A stretch of DNA of 64,000 bases from Spartobacteria bacterium. Lineage in GTDB: Bacteria > Verrucomicrobiota > Verrucomicrobiia > Chthoniobacterales > UBA10450. The stretch covers positions 79,987 through 143,986 of the forward strand of contig PMSN01000012.1 of NCBI GenBank assembly GCA_003167555.1. The letters are read 5' to 3'. How positions within the stretch are numbered: the stretch's first letter is position 1; the number at the start of each line of letters is the position of its first letter. Of the stretch, positions 35,126-42,768 are shown one piece after another. The notes under the pieces are model-generated. The model had not been told where the DNA came from. It saw only the letters and a list, made by a program, of their open reading frames with translations, and searched no databases. A program made the position numbers and the translations under genes.

Positions 35126-35638
35126 GTGCAGTCGTCAATTCAAGTCGGGGTAAACGGCAATGCCGTTTGGGTGAAAGTTGAGGGTAAGGGCAGCTTCCTC
35201 AATAGCGGCAGCCTAAAGGAATTCACCCGCGAGATGGTCAACCGCGGCTATCGTGAGTTCGTGGTCGATCTCGAGAACTGCGCGATGATGGATTCCACTT
35301 TCATGGGAACAATGGCCGGCGTCGCGTTGCGTTTGAAGGAACTCGGTCACGGACATCTCCATGTGGTCCATTGCGGCCCGCGCAGTCGCGATCTGCTCAC
35401 CGGGCTCGGGCTCGATCAGATCTTCAGCATTCACGCGAACGGCTCGGCCGCGCCGGAGTGCCAGCTGCTCAAGGGCGGCGCGAACGGATCGCCGGAGGAA
35501 AAGAAGCAGCAGACCGCGCAAGAGATGCTCGATGCGCACGAAGCGCTCTGCCAGGCGGCGCCGAAAAATCTTTCCCGTTTCAAAGACGTTCTCGATTATC
35601 TAAAGCAAGATCTCCATCACGAGACGCCGTCGAACTGA
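35126..35638 (+). CDS. STAS-domain anti-anti-sigma factor-like protein
   Basis: A 170-residue protein from GTG 35126. The STAS domain (about residues 6-95) has AVWVKVEGKGSFLNSGSL, VVDLENCAMMDSTFMGTMAG with the Ser/Thr site expected for phosphorylation (the DST segment), and LHVVHCGPRSRDLLTGLGLD. The C-terminal 65 residues are a charged helical tail not found in SpoIIAA/RsbV. It probably binds an anti-sigma kinase when unphosphorylated. The next gene encodes a GAF-PP2C phosphatase that would dephosphorylate it. No anti-sigma kinase (HATPase of the RsbW type) is in the window. Very short leader expected from the promoter. Confidence 0.82.
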   Translation: MQSSIQVGVNGNAVWVKVEGKGSFLNSGSLKEFTREMVNRGYREFVVDLENCAMMDSTFMGTMAGVALRLKELGHGHLHVVHCGPRSRDLLTGLGLDQIFSIHANGSAAPECQLLKGGANGSPEEKKQQTAQEMLDAHEALCQAAPKNLSRFKDVLDYLKQDLHHETPSN

Positions 35639-35655
35639 TCCAGCTCCCGCGGCGC

Positions 35656-37092
35656 ATGTGGCCAATCCTTTTCTCCGGCCTGTTGATTGCGTCTCTCGCG
35701 GGCTGGCTTTTCACCTGGCGGCAGCAGCGCGTCCGGATTCGCCAGCTCGAGCGCTCGAACGAAGAAATCCAGATCGAAGAGACGCTCGTCTTCGATTTCC
35801 TGCACGGACTTGGCGAGGCTTTTAGCGAAACCATCCGAGCCGCGGACCTGCACCGTTTGATCGTCGAGGGCGCGTCCCGCATTCTCGATGCGCAAGGCGG
35901 TGCGCTTTACATGATGGAGCGGGCGGGAGGAAAGCTGGCGCCCGCCTATATTTCGAAAGGTTGTCCGCCGTTCGTTGAGGTGCCGCCGCACGTCCTCCAG
36001 CAAGCGGCGGGAAACCCGGTGGCGCTGGAAAGTTATTTGCGTCTCCACACCGTCCCGCCCGGCGAAGGAATCGTGGGGCGCGTCTGGCAAATGCGCGCGC
36101 CGGTCCACCTCACGAATGTGGCGGACGCTCCGGAACTGGCGGCCGCACGCGGCACGTCTTTCGCCGCCAGCTCCGTCATGATCACGCCGTTGCTTTACGG
36201 AAAACAAAACATGGGCGTCCTCGCGCTCGGCAATGGTCCCATGAGCGCGCCTTTCACCCAGAGCGATTTCGTCGTCTTCAAATCGATCGCCGAGCAGTCC
36301 GCTTTCGCTCTCTACAACGCGATCGTTTACTCGGAGGCGAATGAAAAAAAACGGCTCGATCACGATCTCGAGATCGCGCGAGACATCCAGCGCATCCTGT
36401 TGCCGAGCGAAGCGCCCGTCATCGAGGGATTCGAGATCAGCGGGCTCAACATTCCGGCGCGCCACGTCAGCGGCGATTATTTCGATTACATCGCGGTGGA
36501 CGAGAGCCGGCTCGGTGTCGCGATTGCCGATGTCTCTGGCAAAGGTGTGCCCGCGTCGATCATCATGGCGATTTGCCGGAGTGTTTTGCGCAGCCAGGCC
36601 CCCGGGAATCCTTCGCCCTCCGATGTTTTGCAAAAGGTGAACCGGCAGCTTTATCCCGACATCAAAGAAGACATGTTCATCAGCATGGCTTACGTGATTC
36701 TCGATCACGCAGGCCACAGCGTGACGCTCTCGCGCGCCGGCCACGACGCTCCGATTCTCTACCGGCGCGCGGACCAATCCGCCACGCCGATCAAGCCGCC
36801 GGGGATGGTGCTGGGAATTGACAGCGGAAGCGTGTTCGATAGGATAACGGGCGACTTCGCTCTTTCGCTCGAACGAGACGATTGCCTGCTTCTCTACACC
36901 GATGGAGTGACAGAGGCCCTCGACGTAAACGGAGATGAATTCGGCTTCGACCGCATGATCCAATGCGTGCACGCGAGCGCGCCAGAAGGTGCGCCCGCTT
37001 TGATCGCGCGGATCATCGAAGAGCTGCGGAAGTTCGTGGGAGCGCAGCCGCAAAATGACGACATTACTTTGATCGCAATTCGCAAAACATGA
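35656..37092 (+). CDS. Membrane-anchored GAF-PP2C phosphatase (RsbU type)
   Basis: A 478-residue protein. The start at 35656 (MWPILFSGLLIASLAGWLF) gives an N-terminal membrane helix; the longer in-frame reading overlaps the STAS gene. A coiled linker leads to a GAF domain (about 60-215), then the SpoIIE/PP2C phosphatase domain with ISGLNIPARHVSGDYFDYI, GVAIADVSGKGVPASIIM, LLLYTDGVTEALDVNGDEFG and QNDDITLIAIRK metal-binding residues. It lies 17 bases after the STAS gene, its expected substrate, and overlaps grpE by ATGA (37089-37092). A ligand or redox signal bound by GAF would control dephosphorylation. Confidence 0.92.
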   Translation: MWPILFSGLLIASLAGWLFTWRQQRVRIRQLERSNEEIQIEETLVFDFLHGLGEAFSETIRAADLHRLIVEGASRILDAQGGALYMMERAGGKLAPAYISKGCPPFVEVPPHVLQQAAGNPVALESYLRLHTVPPGEGIVGRVWQMRAPVHLTNVADAPELAAARGTSFAASSVMITPLLYGKQNMGVLALGNGPMSAPFTQSDFVVFKSIAEQSAFALYNAIVYSEANEKKRLDHDLEIARDIQRILLPSEAPVIEGFEISGLNIPARHVSGDYFDYIAVDESRLGVAIADVSGKGVPASIIMAICRSVLRSQAPGNPSPSDVLQKVNRQLYPDIKEDMFISMAYVILDHAGHSVTLSRAGHDAPILYRRADQSATPIKPPGMVLGIDSGSVFDRITGDFALSLERDDCLLLYTDGVTEALDVNGDEFGFDRMIQCVHASAPEGAPALIARIIEELRKFVGAQPQNDDITLIAIRKT

Positions 37093-37634
37093 GAAAAATT
37101 CCTGTCACTGAAGCGAGGAACGAGAGCGGACCGCCCGCGCCAGACGCCGAGGCGCAGAAGATTTCCGCGGACGAAAACGAAGACGACAATTTGCAGGCGG
37201 ACCTCGACCGGTTTCGCGATCTCGCATTGCGCAGCCAGGCCGACTTTGAGAATTACAAAAAGCGGGCCGCCCGCGAGAAGGACGAGGCGATCAAGTACGC
37301 CAACAGCGCGCTCCTGGAGAAGCTGATCGCGATCGTGGATAACTTCGAGCTCGGTCTGGAGGCTGCGCGTGCGGAGGGCGGGAACTCCCCGGTTTTTTCC
37401 GGCATGAGCATGGTCTTGAAACAATTGATGGATTTTCTCACGGACAACGGGCTTCAGCCGATCGACGCGACCGGGCAGAAGTTCGATCCGAACCTGCACG
37501 AAGCGATCGCGCATGAGCCGAGCAAAAAATATTCCGAAGGCGTCGTCGTGCGGCAGACGCGCCGCGGTTACCGGATGAAAGACCGGTTGTTGCGCCCCTC
37601 CAGCGTCGTGGTCTCGAGCGGGCCCGCGGCTTAA
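37089..37634 (+). CDS. grpE: GrpE nucleotide exchange factor
   Basis: A 181-residue GrpE that releases ADP from DnaK. A disordered acidic N-terminus, then the long dimeric helix (LDRFRDLALRSQADFENYKKRA) and the C-terminal beta domain (GQKFDPNLHEAIAHEPS, GVVVRQTRRGYRMKDRLLRPS) are all present. It overlaps the phosphatase gene by four bases, which couples its translation to a regulatory module, and is followed by dnaJ. dnaK is not in the window. Length is normal for the family. Confidence 0.95.
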   Translation: MRKIPVTEARNESGPPAPDAEAQKISADENEDDNLQADLDRFRDLALRSQADFENYKKRAAREKDEAIKYANSALLEKLIAIVDNFELGLEAARAEGGNSPVFSGMSMVLKQLMDFLTDNGLQPIDATGQKFDPNLHEAIAHEPSKKYSEGVVVRQTRRGYRMKDRLLRPSSVVVSSGPAA

Positions 37635-37635
37635 C

Positions 37636-37663
37636 GTCATTCCGAGCGAAGTCGAGGAATCCC
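37636..37663. repeat. Half copy of palindromic repeat family D
   Basis: GTCATTCCGAGCGAAGTCGA and GGAATCCC lie between grpE and dnaJ, ending four bases before the dnaJ ATG. Full copies are at 38803-38932, 39709-39790 and 54339-54499; another half is at 62041-62067. Confidence 0.75.
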
Positions 37664-37667
37664 GAGT

Positions 37668-38795
37668 ATGGCTGAGAAGCGCGATTACTACGAAATCCTC
37701 ACGGTCGAGCGGACCGCGAGCGAAGAGGAAATGAAGCGGGCGTATCGCAAACTCGCCGTCAAATTTCACCCGGACAAAAATCCAAACGATCCCCACGCCG
37801 AGGAGAAATTTAAGGAACTCGGTGAAGCCTACGACGTGCTGATCGATCCCGATAAGCGCGCGGCCTACGATCGTTTTGGCCACGCCGCATTCGCGCAGGG
37901 GACCGCCGGACGTGGCGGCGGTTTTCACGATCCTTTCGATATTTTCCGGGAGGTGTTCGGCGGCGGTGGAATCTTCGAATCGTTTTTTGGCGGCGGCGCG
38001 AGCGCCGATCGCGAAGGACGCCAGCGCGGCTCGGACCTGCGTTACGACATGCAGATCACGCTCGAAGAAGCGGCCTTCGGAGTGGAGAAAGAAATCGAAG
38101 TGCGCAAGCTCGACACCTGCGGCAAATGCGAGGGCAAAGGCGCCGAGCCCGGCTCGCGCACGATCAATTGTCCGGCCTGCGGCGGTCGCGGCCAGGTCAT
38201 CAGCTCGCGCGGTTTCTTTCAGGTTTCCCAAACCTGTCCACGCTGCCGCGGCGCCGGTCAGATCATCGAGAAACCTTGTCGCGCGTGCGGTGGAGAAGGC
38301 CGCGTGGAAAACACGAGCCGCATCAAATTGAAAATTCCCGCCGGAATTTCTGACGGCTCGCGTCTTCGCACCTCGGGCAATGGCGAGGCCGGAATTCGCG
38401 GCGGCGCGCCCGGCGATCTTTACGTGGTCATCCACGTGAAAGAGCACGACATTTTCCAACGAGAAGACGACAACCTTTTCTGCGAAGTTCCCGTTTCATT
38501 TACGCTGGCCGCGCTTGGCGGAGAGATTGCCGTTCCGACGCTCGAAGGAAAGGCGAATCTGAAAGTGCCCGCGGGAACCCAGAGCGGCCGGGTTTTCAAG
38601 CTGCGCGGCAAAGGCGTGGTAAACGTGAACAACCGCGACCGTGGCGATCTTCTTGCGCGCCTCCTCGTTGAAGTGCCCACGCGTCTGAACAGCGAACAAC
38701 GCCAGAAGCTCGAAGAATTTTCCGCCCTGTGCGGCGACGAAAACACGCCGTTGCGCAAAAGCTTCTTCGATCGCGCGAAGGACTTCTTTCGCTAA
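37668..38795 (+). CDS. dnaJ: Chaperone DnaJ
   Basis: A 375-residue class I DnaJ. The J domain (residues 1-68) has [19 protein letters not shown] with the HPD motif, followed by a glycine/phenylalanine-rich region ([21 protein letters not shown]), then the zinc-binding domain with four CxxCxGxG repeats ([32 protein letters not shown]), and the C-terminal substrate-binding domain. It works with DnaK and GrpE in folding. It follows grpE after a palindromic repeat half, so the two are probably in one transcript with the STAS-phosphatase pair. Confidence 0.96.
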   Translation: MAEKRDYYEILTVERTASEEEMKRAYRKLAVKFHPDKNPNDPHAEEKFKELGEAYDVLIDPDKRAAYDRFGHAAFAQGTAGRGGGFHDPFDIFREVFGGGGIFESFFGGGASADREGRQRGSDLRYDMQITLEEAAFGVEKEIEVRKLDTCGKCEGKGAEPGSRTINCPACGGRGQVISSRGFFQVSQTCPRCRGAGQIIEKPCRACGGEGRVENTSRIKLKIPAGISDGSRLRTSGNGEAGIRGGAPGDLYVVIHVKEHDIFQREDDNLFCEVPVSFTLAALGGEIAVPTLEGKANLKVPAGTQSGRVFKLRGKGVVNVNNRDRGDLLARLLVEVPTRLNSEQRQKLEEFSALCGDENTPLRKSFFDRAKDFFR

Positions 38796-38802
38796 GCCCT
38801 TT

Positions 38803-38932
38803 TGTCATTCCGAGCGCAGTCGAGGAACCCCGTGTTTTCACTTGCAGCGAACCTCTGCCTGTTCCGCGTTCAAGTATTCCACGGGGTTCTTCGACTTCGT
38901 TTCGCTTCTGCGAAACTTCGCTCAGAATGACA
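38803..38932. repeat. Palindromic intergenic repeat, family D (copy 2)
   Basis: TGTCATTCCGAGCGCAGTCG with AGGAACCCCGTG at the left and CACGGGGTTCTTCGACTTCG with CTCAGAATGACA at the right. It fills most of the space between dnaJ and rsmE and ends 18 bases before the rsmE start. It may act as a dnaJ terminator. Confidence 0.85.
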
Positions 38933-38950
38933 GGCGAAAGAGGAAATAAC

Positions 38951-39697
38951 ATGCACCGCTTCTACATCCCACCGGAACAATGGCAGCCGGATGCCCTTGT
39001 TCTGACCGCTGCCGAGGCGCATCACGCCCGCAACGTTCTGCGTCTCGAGCGCTCTGCGAAGGTCGTGGTTTTCAACGGCCTCGGCCGCGAGATCACTGCC
39101 GAGATCGTTTCCAGCGAAGGCGTTCAGATTCGATTGCGCAAACTCTCCGCGACAGAAACGCCCCCGCTGCGCTGCCGCATCACCTTGGGCCAGGCGATTC
39201 CAAAGGGGAAGAACATGGATTTGATCGTGCAGAAAGCGGTCGAGATCGGCGCGGCGGAAATCGCTCCGCTGCTTTCCGATCGCACGGTCGTGCGGCTCGA
39301 CGAAGAAAGCGCCGCGTCCAAACAAACGAAGTGGCAGACCGTGGCGATCGAAGCAGCCAAGCAATGCGGCCAGAATTGGCTGCCGGAGGTGCAACCGCCG
39401 AAGACGCTTGCACAGTTTTTCGCGGACCATCGACGCTTCGATCTGCAGTTAATCGGCTCGCTCCAATCCGACGCCATGCATCTCAAGAAAATCCTGGCGG
39501 AATATTCCCGCGAACATGGCGATCGCCCGGCCAGCGTCCTGATGTTGGTCGGCCCCGAGGGCGATTTCACGCCGGCCGAACTTTCCCTCGCGCGGAGCCA
39601 TGGCTGCCATCCGATCACTCTCGGTCCCGTGGTGCTGCGTGTGGAAACGGCGTCGATCTACTGTCTGAGCATTCTCTCCTACGAATTATTGGTCTGA
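38951..39697 (+). CDS. rsmE: 16S rRNA m3U1498 methyltransferase
   Basis: A 248-residue RsmE of the SPOUT family, methylating U1498 of 16S rRNA. The start at 38951 (MHRFYIPPEQWQ) follows a GAGGAA ribosome binding site at about 38939-38944; a longer frame runs into the repeat and is rejected. Blocks: LTAAEAHHARNVLRLE, GQAIPKGKNMDLIVQKAVEIG, RWQTVAIEAAKQCGQN-like segment, LMLVGPEGDFTPAELSLAR and LGPVVLRVETASI, the knot. It follows dnaJ as in many bacteria (dnaJ-prmA-rsmE), here without prmA. Confidence 0.95.
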   Translation: MHRFYIPPEQWQPDALVLTAAEAHHARNVLRLERSAKVVVFNGLGREITAEIVSSEGVQIRLRKLSATETPPLRCRITLGQAIPKGKNMDLIVQKAVEIGAAEIAPLLSDRTVVRLDEESAASKQTKWQTVAIEAAKQCGQNWLPEVQPPKTLAQFFADHRRFDLQLIGSLQSDAMHLKKILAEYSREHGDRPASVLMLVGPEGDFTPAELSLARSHGCHPITLGPVVLRVETASIYCLSILSYELLV

Positions 39698-39708
39698 GTC
39701 TAACGAGC

Positions 39709-39790
39709 GTCATCCCGAGCGAAGTCGAGGGACCCCGCAGCCCGGCGTTCGATTCAGCCACGGGGTCCCTCGACTACGCTCGGGATGACA
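39709..39790. repeat. Palindromic intergenic repeat, family D (copy 3)
   Basis: The left arm CGTCATCCCGAGCGAAGTCG with AGGGACCCCG is inverted at the right (CGGGGTCCCTCGACTACGCT, then CGGGATGACA). It lies between the convergent rsmE and yraN genes and starts 12 bases after the rsmE stop, so a terminator role for both is plausible. Confidence 0.88.
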
Positions 39791-39847
39791 GCGGAGAATG
39801 CGCGCTTCACTTACCGCCGTAGCTCACTCGCCAGATTGTTTTGTTCT

Positions 39848-40300
39848 TCAATAAATATACGGCTCGGGCAGGGAGAAGGCGTTGCGCAGCAGCTCGACGC
39901 GCGGCTGCTTGCCTTCGGCGATGATCACTTCGACGACGTCGAAGCGAAAGAGGATGTCGGGATCATCGAGCAATCGCAGCCAGGCGAGACCACCGCGCGC
40001 GATTCGTTTTTGTTTATTTCGATCGACGGCGTCGAAAGGCCGTCCGAAATCTTCGCGCGTGCGCGTTTTCACTTCGACGAAAACAAGGGTGTCGCGCTCG
40101 CGGCAGACGATATCGATCTCGCCGCCGGTGCGGCCGCGAAAATTACGAGACAGGATCTTGTAACCGTTCCGGCGCAGGAACCGGCAGGCCAGGTTCTCCC
40201 CCCGCGTGCCAAGCCGGAGATGCTGGGGACGCGAACTCGAAAAGCGGTTGCGCCACCGGTTCGAAAGATCGGCGATGAATCGGACAAGGCCCGTGTTCAT
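39848..40300 (-). CDS. yraN: YraN/UPF0102 nuclease-fold protein
   Basis: A 150-residue protein of the UPF0102 family with an endonuclease-like fold: GTRGENLACRFLRRNGYKIL, FRGRTGGEIDIVCRERDTLVFVEVKTR and the C-terminal RFDVVEVI segment, with the E(D)xEVK catalytic-looking motif. Function in bacteria is not settled; a role in DNA repair or Holliday junction cutting has been suggested. The conserved fold begins at about residue 29, and the ATG at 40300 gives a tail that overlaps rnhB out of frame by 158 bases. Order rplS-rnhB-yraN is common. Confidence 0.85.
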   Translation of the reverse strand: MNTGLVRFIADLSNRWRNRFSSSRPQHLRLGTRGENLACRFLRRNGYKILSRNFRGRTGGEIDIVCRERDTLVFVEVKTRTREDFGRPFDAVDRNKQKRIARGGLAWLRLLDDPDILFRFDVVEVIIAEGKQPRVELLRNAFSLPEPYIY

Positions 40301-40853
40301 GCAATTTAATCAGGTGCAATTCCGTGCCGTAGCCTTTGTGCTGGCTGAAACAATACTCCGGAAAACGCGCGCAGAAGTCGCGCATAATCGTGTCGCGCGT
40401 AACTTTCGCGATCACGCTGGCCGCGGCGATGCTCAGGCTGTAGCAATCGCCATCAATGATCGCCGTTTGCGGGAGCGGAAAAGGAAAAACCGGCAAGCCA
40501 TCGATGAGCACATGGTCGGGCTGCACGCCCAGCGCACCGATGGCGGCGCGCATCGCCTTGTGGGTGGCGCGCAGGATGTTGATCGCATCGATCTCGACCG
40601 AATCCACAATCCCGACGGCCCAGGCGATCGCATCGTTCGCGGTCAGGTCGCGGTAAATTTCTTCGCGCCGTTCGGGTAGGAGTTGCTTCGAATCGTTCAG
40701 CCGCCGATGCCGGAACTTCTCCGGAAGGATTACCGCCGCCGCTACGACCGGACCGGCCAGCGCGCCGCGCCCCGCTTCATCGACGCCAGCGATCGTGGAG
40801 ACACCGAGCGCGCGCAATCTGCGTTCATGCCGGAAACCACAACGACGGTACAT
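40143..40853 (-). CDS. rnhB: Ribonuclease HII
   Basis: A 236-residue RNase HII that removes ribonucleotides from DNA and RNA from RNA-DNA hybrids. The active-site blocks are GVDEAGRGALAGPVVAAAV (first two acidic residues), LNDSKQLLPERREEIY, IDGDCYSLSIAAASVIAKVTRD and CPIHRRSFEPV. The conserved domain ends at about residue 197; the remaining 39 residues (AQPLFEFASPASPAWHAGG and onward) read across the start of yraN in another frame. Whether this tail is translated as written is uncertain. It lies downstream of rplS on the same strand, behind a hairpin. Confidence 0.95.
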   Translation of the reverse strand: MYRRCGFRHERRLRALGVSTIAGVDEAGRGALAGPVVAAAVILPEKFRHRRLNDSKQLLPERREEIYRDLTANDAIAWAVGIVDSVEIDAINILRATHKAMRAAIGALGVQPDHVLIDGLPVFPFPLPQTAIIDGDCYSLSIAAASVIAKVTRDTIMRDFCARFPEYCFSQHKGYGTELHLIKLHEHGPCPIHRRSFEPVAQPLFEFASPASPAWHAGGEPGLPVPAPERLQDPVS

Positions 40854-40885
40854 CGGGGGGAAAATACTGAAACACTGAAAAACTG

Positions 40886-40912
40886 AAATGCTGAAATTAT
40901 TTCAGCTTTTCC
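40886..40912 (-). terminator. Possible terminator or attenuator between rplS and rnhB
   Basis: GCTGAAAT T ATTTCAGC (40890-40906) is a perfect palindrome of 8-base arms; on the minus strand it is followed by ATTTCAGTTTTT, an imperfect T tract. The region also holds four near copies of ACTGAAA. It would reduce read-through from rplS into rnhB. Confidence 0.5.
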
Positions 40913-40917
40913 GCGTT

Positions 40918-41259
40918 TTATTCCCGCACCGCCGTCGCTTCCTTGCCTTTGCGGTCGCGCAGGAAGTTCAGCTTCGCGCGTCGCGCGCGACCTTCCTTTT
41001 CGACTTCCACCTTCGCGATGCGGGGCGAGTGCAGCGGGAAAACGCGCTCGACCCCTTCGCCGTAGGAAATGCGGCGGACGGTGAACGTCTCGTTCAAGCC
41101 GCGGCCTTTTCGGCCAATGACGATTCCGGCAAAAATCTGGATGCGCTCCTTGTCGCCTTCCACCACGCGGGTATGGACCCGGACGCCGTCGCCGACTTTG
41201 AAATCGGTCACGTCGGCTTTCAGTTGTTCTTTTTCAATCGCGTCAATAATCCTGCTCAT
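40918..41259 (-). CDS. rplS: Ribosomal protein bL19
   Basis: A 113-residue L19 at the 30S-50S interface. [59 protein letters not shown] and the basic [17 protein letters not shown] tail match the family throughout. The upstream partners rpsP, rimM and trmD, usual in many bacteria, are not in this window; instead palindromic repeat E lies just upstream, followed by the tRNA-Arg gene on the other strand. rnhB and yraN follow. Confidence 0.97.
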   Translation of the reverse strand: MSRIIDAIEKEQLKADVTDFKVGDGVRVHTRVVEGDKERIQIFAGIVIGRKGRGLNETFTVRRISYGEGVERVFPLHSPRIAKVEVEKEGRARRAKLNFLRDRKGKEATAVRE

Positions 41260-41275
41260 AATAATCCTCCGCGCA

Positions 41276-41357
41276 CTGTAGCCGCCTCGCTCTGTCGAGG
41301 CGCAAGGGCCGACTTCGCGACAGAGCCAAAAACGGCGACAGAGCGCCGTTGCTACAG
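41276..41357. repeat. Palindromic intergenic repeat, family E (copy 2)
   Basis: CTGTAGCCGCCTCGCTCTGTCG at the left (shown in part as CTGTAGCC and CTCTGTCG) and CGGCGACAGAGCGCCGTTGC ending CTACAG at the right, same family as 4329-4400. It sits in the leader region of rplS, 16 bases before its ATG on the minus strand, unlike most copies, which sit at gene ends. Confidence 0.8.
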
Positions 41358-41428
41358 CGGGCGGTCATTTTCAGTCGGCTAAGGGGGAAATGCAAAAGGA
41401 AATCTCGGGAGGGGTCTTCCGGCCTCAA

Positions 41429-41495
41429 TCTACCTCTTCCTCTTAGTCTTCGGCGAAACGAATTTCAGATTCAGAGGTAGAGGTAGAGGAAGAGT
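41429..41495. repeat. Purine/pyrimidine-biased inverted repeat
   Basis: TCTACCTCTTCCTCTTA (41429-41445) faces AGAGGTAGAGGTAGAGGAAGAG (41473-41494, cited as AGAGGTAGAGG and AGGAAGAG). The arms are almost pure pyrimidine and pure purine. It lies just before the tRNA promoter. The region 41260-41548 has no gene; this and repeat E2 are all I see in it. Confidence 0.6.
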
Positions 41496-41510
41496 GGATG
41501 CGACATGAGG

Positions 41511-41538
41511 TTGTGATCCAACCTTGCCCCGCTATAAT
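41511..41538 (+). promoter_or_regulatory. Promoter of tRNA-Arg
   Basis: TTGTGA (41511-41516) and a perfect TATAAT (41533-41538), 16 bases apart, lie 10 bases before the tRNA. GGAGC follows the -10 box at the expected start point. Confidence 0.7.
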
Positions 41539-41548
41539 TCGCGGAGCT

Positions 41549-41622
41549 GCGCCCGTAGCTCAACTGGATAGAGTGACAGCCTCCGAAGCTGTAGGTTGCG
41601 CGTTCGAGCCGCGCCGGGCGCA
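41549..41622 (+). tRNA. tRNA-Arg (anticodon CCG)
   Basis: A 74-base cloverleaf. The acceptor GCGCCCG pairs with CGGGCGC, D arm GCTCAACTGGATAGAGT, anticodon stem ACAGC/GCTGT around loop CTCCGAA giving anticodon CCG (reads CGG), and T arm with GTTCGAGCC. The discriminator is A and CCA is not encoded. The variable region is short. Followed directly by palindromic repeat G. Confidence 0.96.
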
Positions 41623-41628
41623 AATCAC

Positions 41629-41695
41629 TTAGCGAATTAACGACTGAGCGATTGCCTGCATTCGTCAAATCATTAATTCGCTAATTCGTTAATTG
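41629..41695. repeat. AT-rich palindromic intergenic repeat, family G (copy 2)
   Basis: TTAGCGAATTAACGACTGAG (41629 on) is inverted as ATTAATTCGCTAATTCGTTA (41672 on). It fills the gap between the tRNA and the trxA stop codon on the minus strand, touching both. The left arm GAATTAACGACTGAGCGA is identical to the piece at the window end (63979). Confidence 0.88.
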
Positions 41696-41696
41696 T

Positions 41697-42038
41697 TTAC
41701 CCCTTCAGCGCGTCGAGCCGGCCGAGCAAATCTTTCTTGCTCGTCATCCCCACCACCTGATCGCGCAGTTGCCCGTTCTTGAAAAACAGCAGTGCCGGAA
41801 TCGCGCGAACATTGTACTTCACAGAGAGGTTCTGGTTCTCGTCGACGTTCACTTTCGCGACTTTGACCGATCCCGCTTTCTCCGCGGCGATCTCGTCGAG
41901 CATCGGCGAAATCATTTTGCACGGCCCGCACCAAGGTGCCCAGAAATCGACCAGCACGGGCTGATCGTTCTGTGTTATTTCCTTGTCAAAATTCGAGTCG
42001 TTGAGACTCACGATGGGCGAGGCAGTGGAGTTTGGCAT
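41697..42038 (-). CDS. trxA: Thioredoxin
   Basis: A 113-residue thioredoxin with the standard active site VDFWAPWCGPCKMISP, then KVNVDENQNLSVKYNVRAIPALLFF with the cis-proline, and GMTSKKDLLGRLDAL. It reduces protein disulfides in the cytoplasm. The N-terminal tail (MPNSTASPIVSLND) is slightly longer than in E. coli. A protein with repeated KKETxRI motifs lies just upstream on the same strand (four bases), so they may be co-expressed. Confidence 0.96.
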   Translation of the reverse strand: MPNSTASPIVSLNDSNFDKEITQNDQPVLVDFWAPWCGPCKMISPMLDEIAAEKAGSVKVAKVNVDENQNLSVKYNVRAIPALLFFKNGQLRDQVVGMTSKKDLLGRLDALKG

Positions 42039-42042
42039 GAGT

Positions 42043-42666
42043 TTAAGATGAGAAGTAATTCCAGATTTGAATGAGAAGAATGAACGCGGAGATGCCGAGT
42101 AAACCCCAGCAAAAAGACCGCGGGACTAAATCGAACCCGTGCACCGGTCTGGATGTAACGACCGTGATCGGCGAAGCGGGCGCGTTTCCGGCCGGACGCA
42201 TAATCAGGGGTTGCGTCTTGGTCATGTTCACGGCCGGTTTCGGCGCCACGACGGGCTTCGGCAGAATCGTGATGCGGGCGGTTTCCTTTTTCGGCCCTGG
42301 CTCGACCGAGGCATCGGGATGGATCTCCGCCGCAGTTTGTTCAGCGGCTGGAGGAGCAACGCTGGCGGTCGATTCCTCTGGCGCCTGAGTGATTCCAGGC
42401 GGCTTCGGCCAAGGACGCAACAGCGGGGAAGGAGGCGCCACCGGCGGGCGACGCAATGAAATGACGGGAGATTCGTTCGCGGCATCAGGAGCGGGAGTTG
42501 GCGGCGCGATCGTCGGTGGCACGCGCCGGGGCGGAATGACGGGCGCGCGCGAGGGCAGGACAATTCGCGCGGTGTCCCGTTTTTCGCCGCCGTTTTGGCC
42601 ACCATCTTTCGGGGCCGCCCGCGGCGGCAGGGCAATGCGAACAGTTTCCTTTTTCGGTTCAGCCAT
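42043..42666 (-). CDS. Proline-rich membrane protein with three KKET-RI-LP repeats
   Basis: A 207-residue protein starting at 42666 (MAEPKKETVRI); an ATG at 42687 is possible. A short motif is repeated three times: PKKETVRIALPPR (near the N-terminus), EKRDTARIVLPSR and PKKETARITILPK, spaced by long Pro/Ala-rich stretches. A single membrane helix ends the protein (FCWGLLGISAFILLIQIWNYF). No named family, though I recall similar KKETxRI proteins in Verrucomicrobia. The motif repeats and tail anchor suggest a peptide scaffold on the membrane. It is upstream of trxA by four bases. Function unknown. Confidence 0.7.
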   Translation of the reverse strand: MAEPKKETVRIALPPRAAPKDGGQNGGEKRDTARIVLPSRAPVIPPRRVPPTIAPPTPAPDAANESPVISLRRPPVAPPSPLLRPWPKPPGITQAPEESTASVAPPAAEQTAAEIHPDASVEPGPKKETARITILPKPVVAPKPAVNMTKTQPLIMRPAGNAPASPITVVTSRPVHGFDLVPRSFCWGLLGISAFILLIQIWNYFSS

Positions 42667-42768
42667 GGCGCACCATTGTTGCGTCACTAAAATCGCTGAA
42701 AATTAATTTCTTGTCACTCTTAACTTTCCGCGCGCTCTGTTTTCAGCGATAGCACGAGGGAACGCGCT

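Noticed and set aside
35617..37053. Minus-strand frame of 478 codons opposite the GAF-PP2C gene, and another of 521 codons opposite grpE-dnaJ (36894-38459)
   Set aside because: Both are antisense to well-identified genes with conserved motifs and show no family features of their own.
35656..37092. Fusing STAS and phosphatase into one protein
   Set aside because: They are in different frames and separated by 17 bases; each has its own start.
41549..41695. tRNA-Arg as an integration site for a genomic island
   Set aside because: The tRNA 3' end is not duplicated downstream in the window, and the flanking genes (rplS, trxA) are core genes in normal order.
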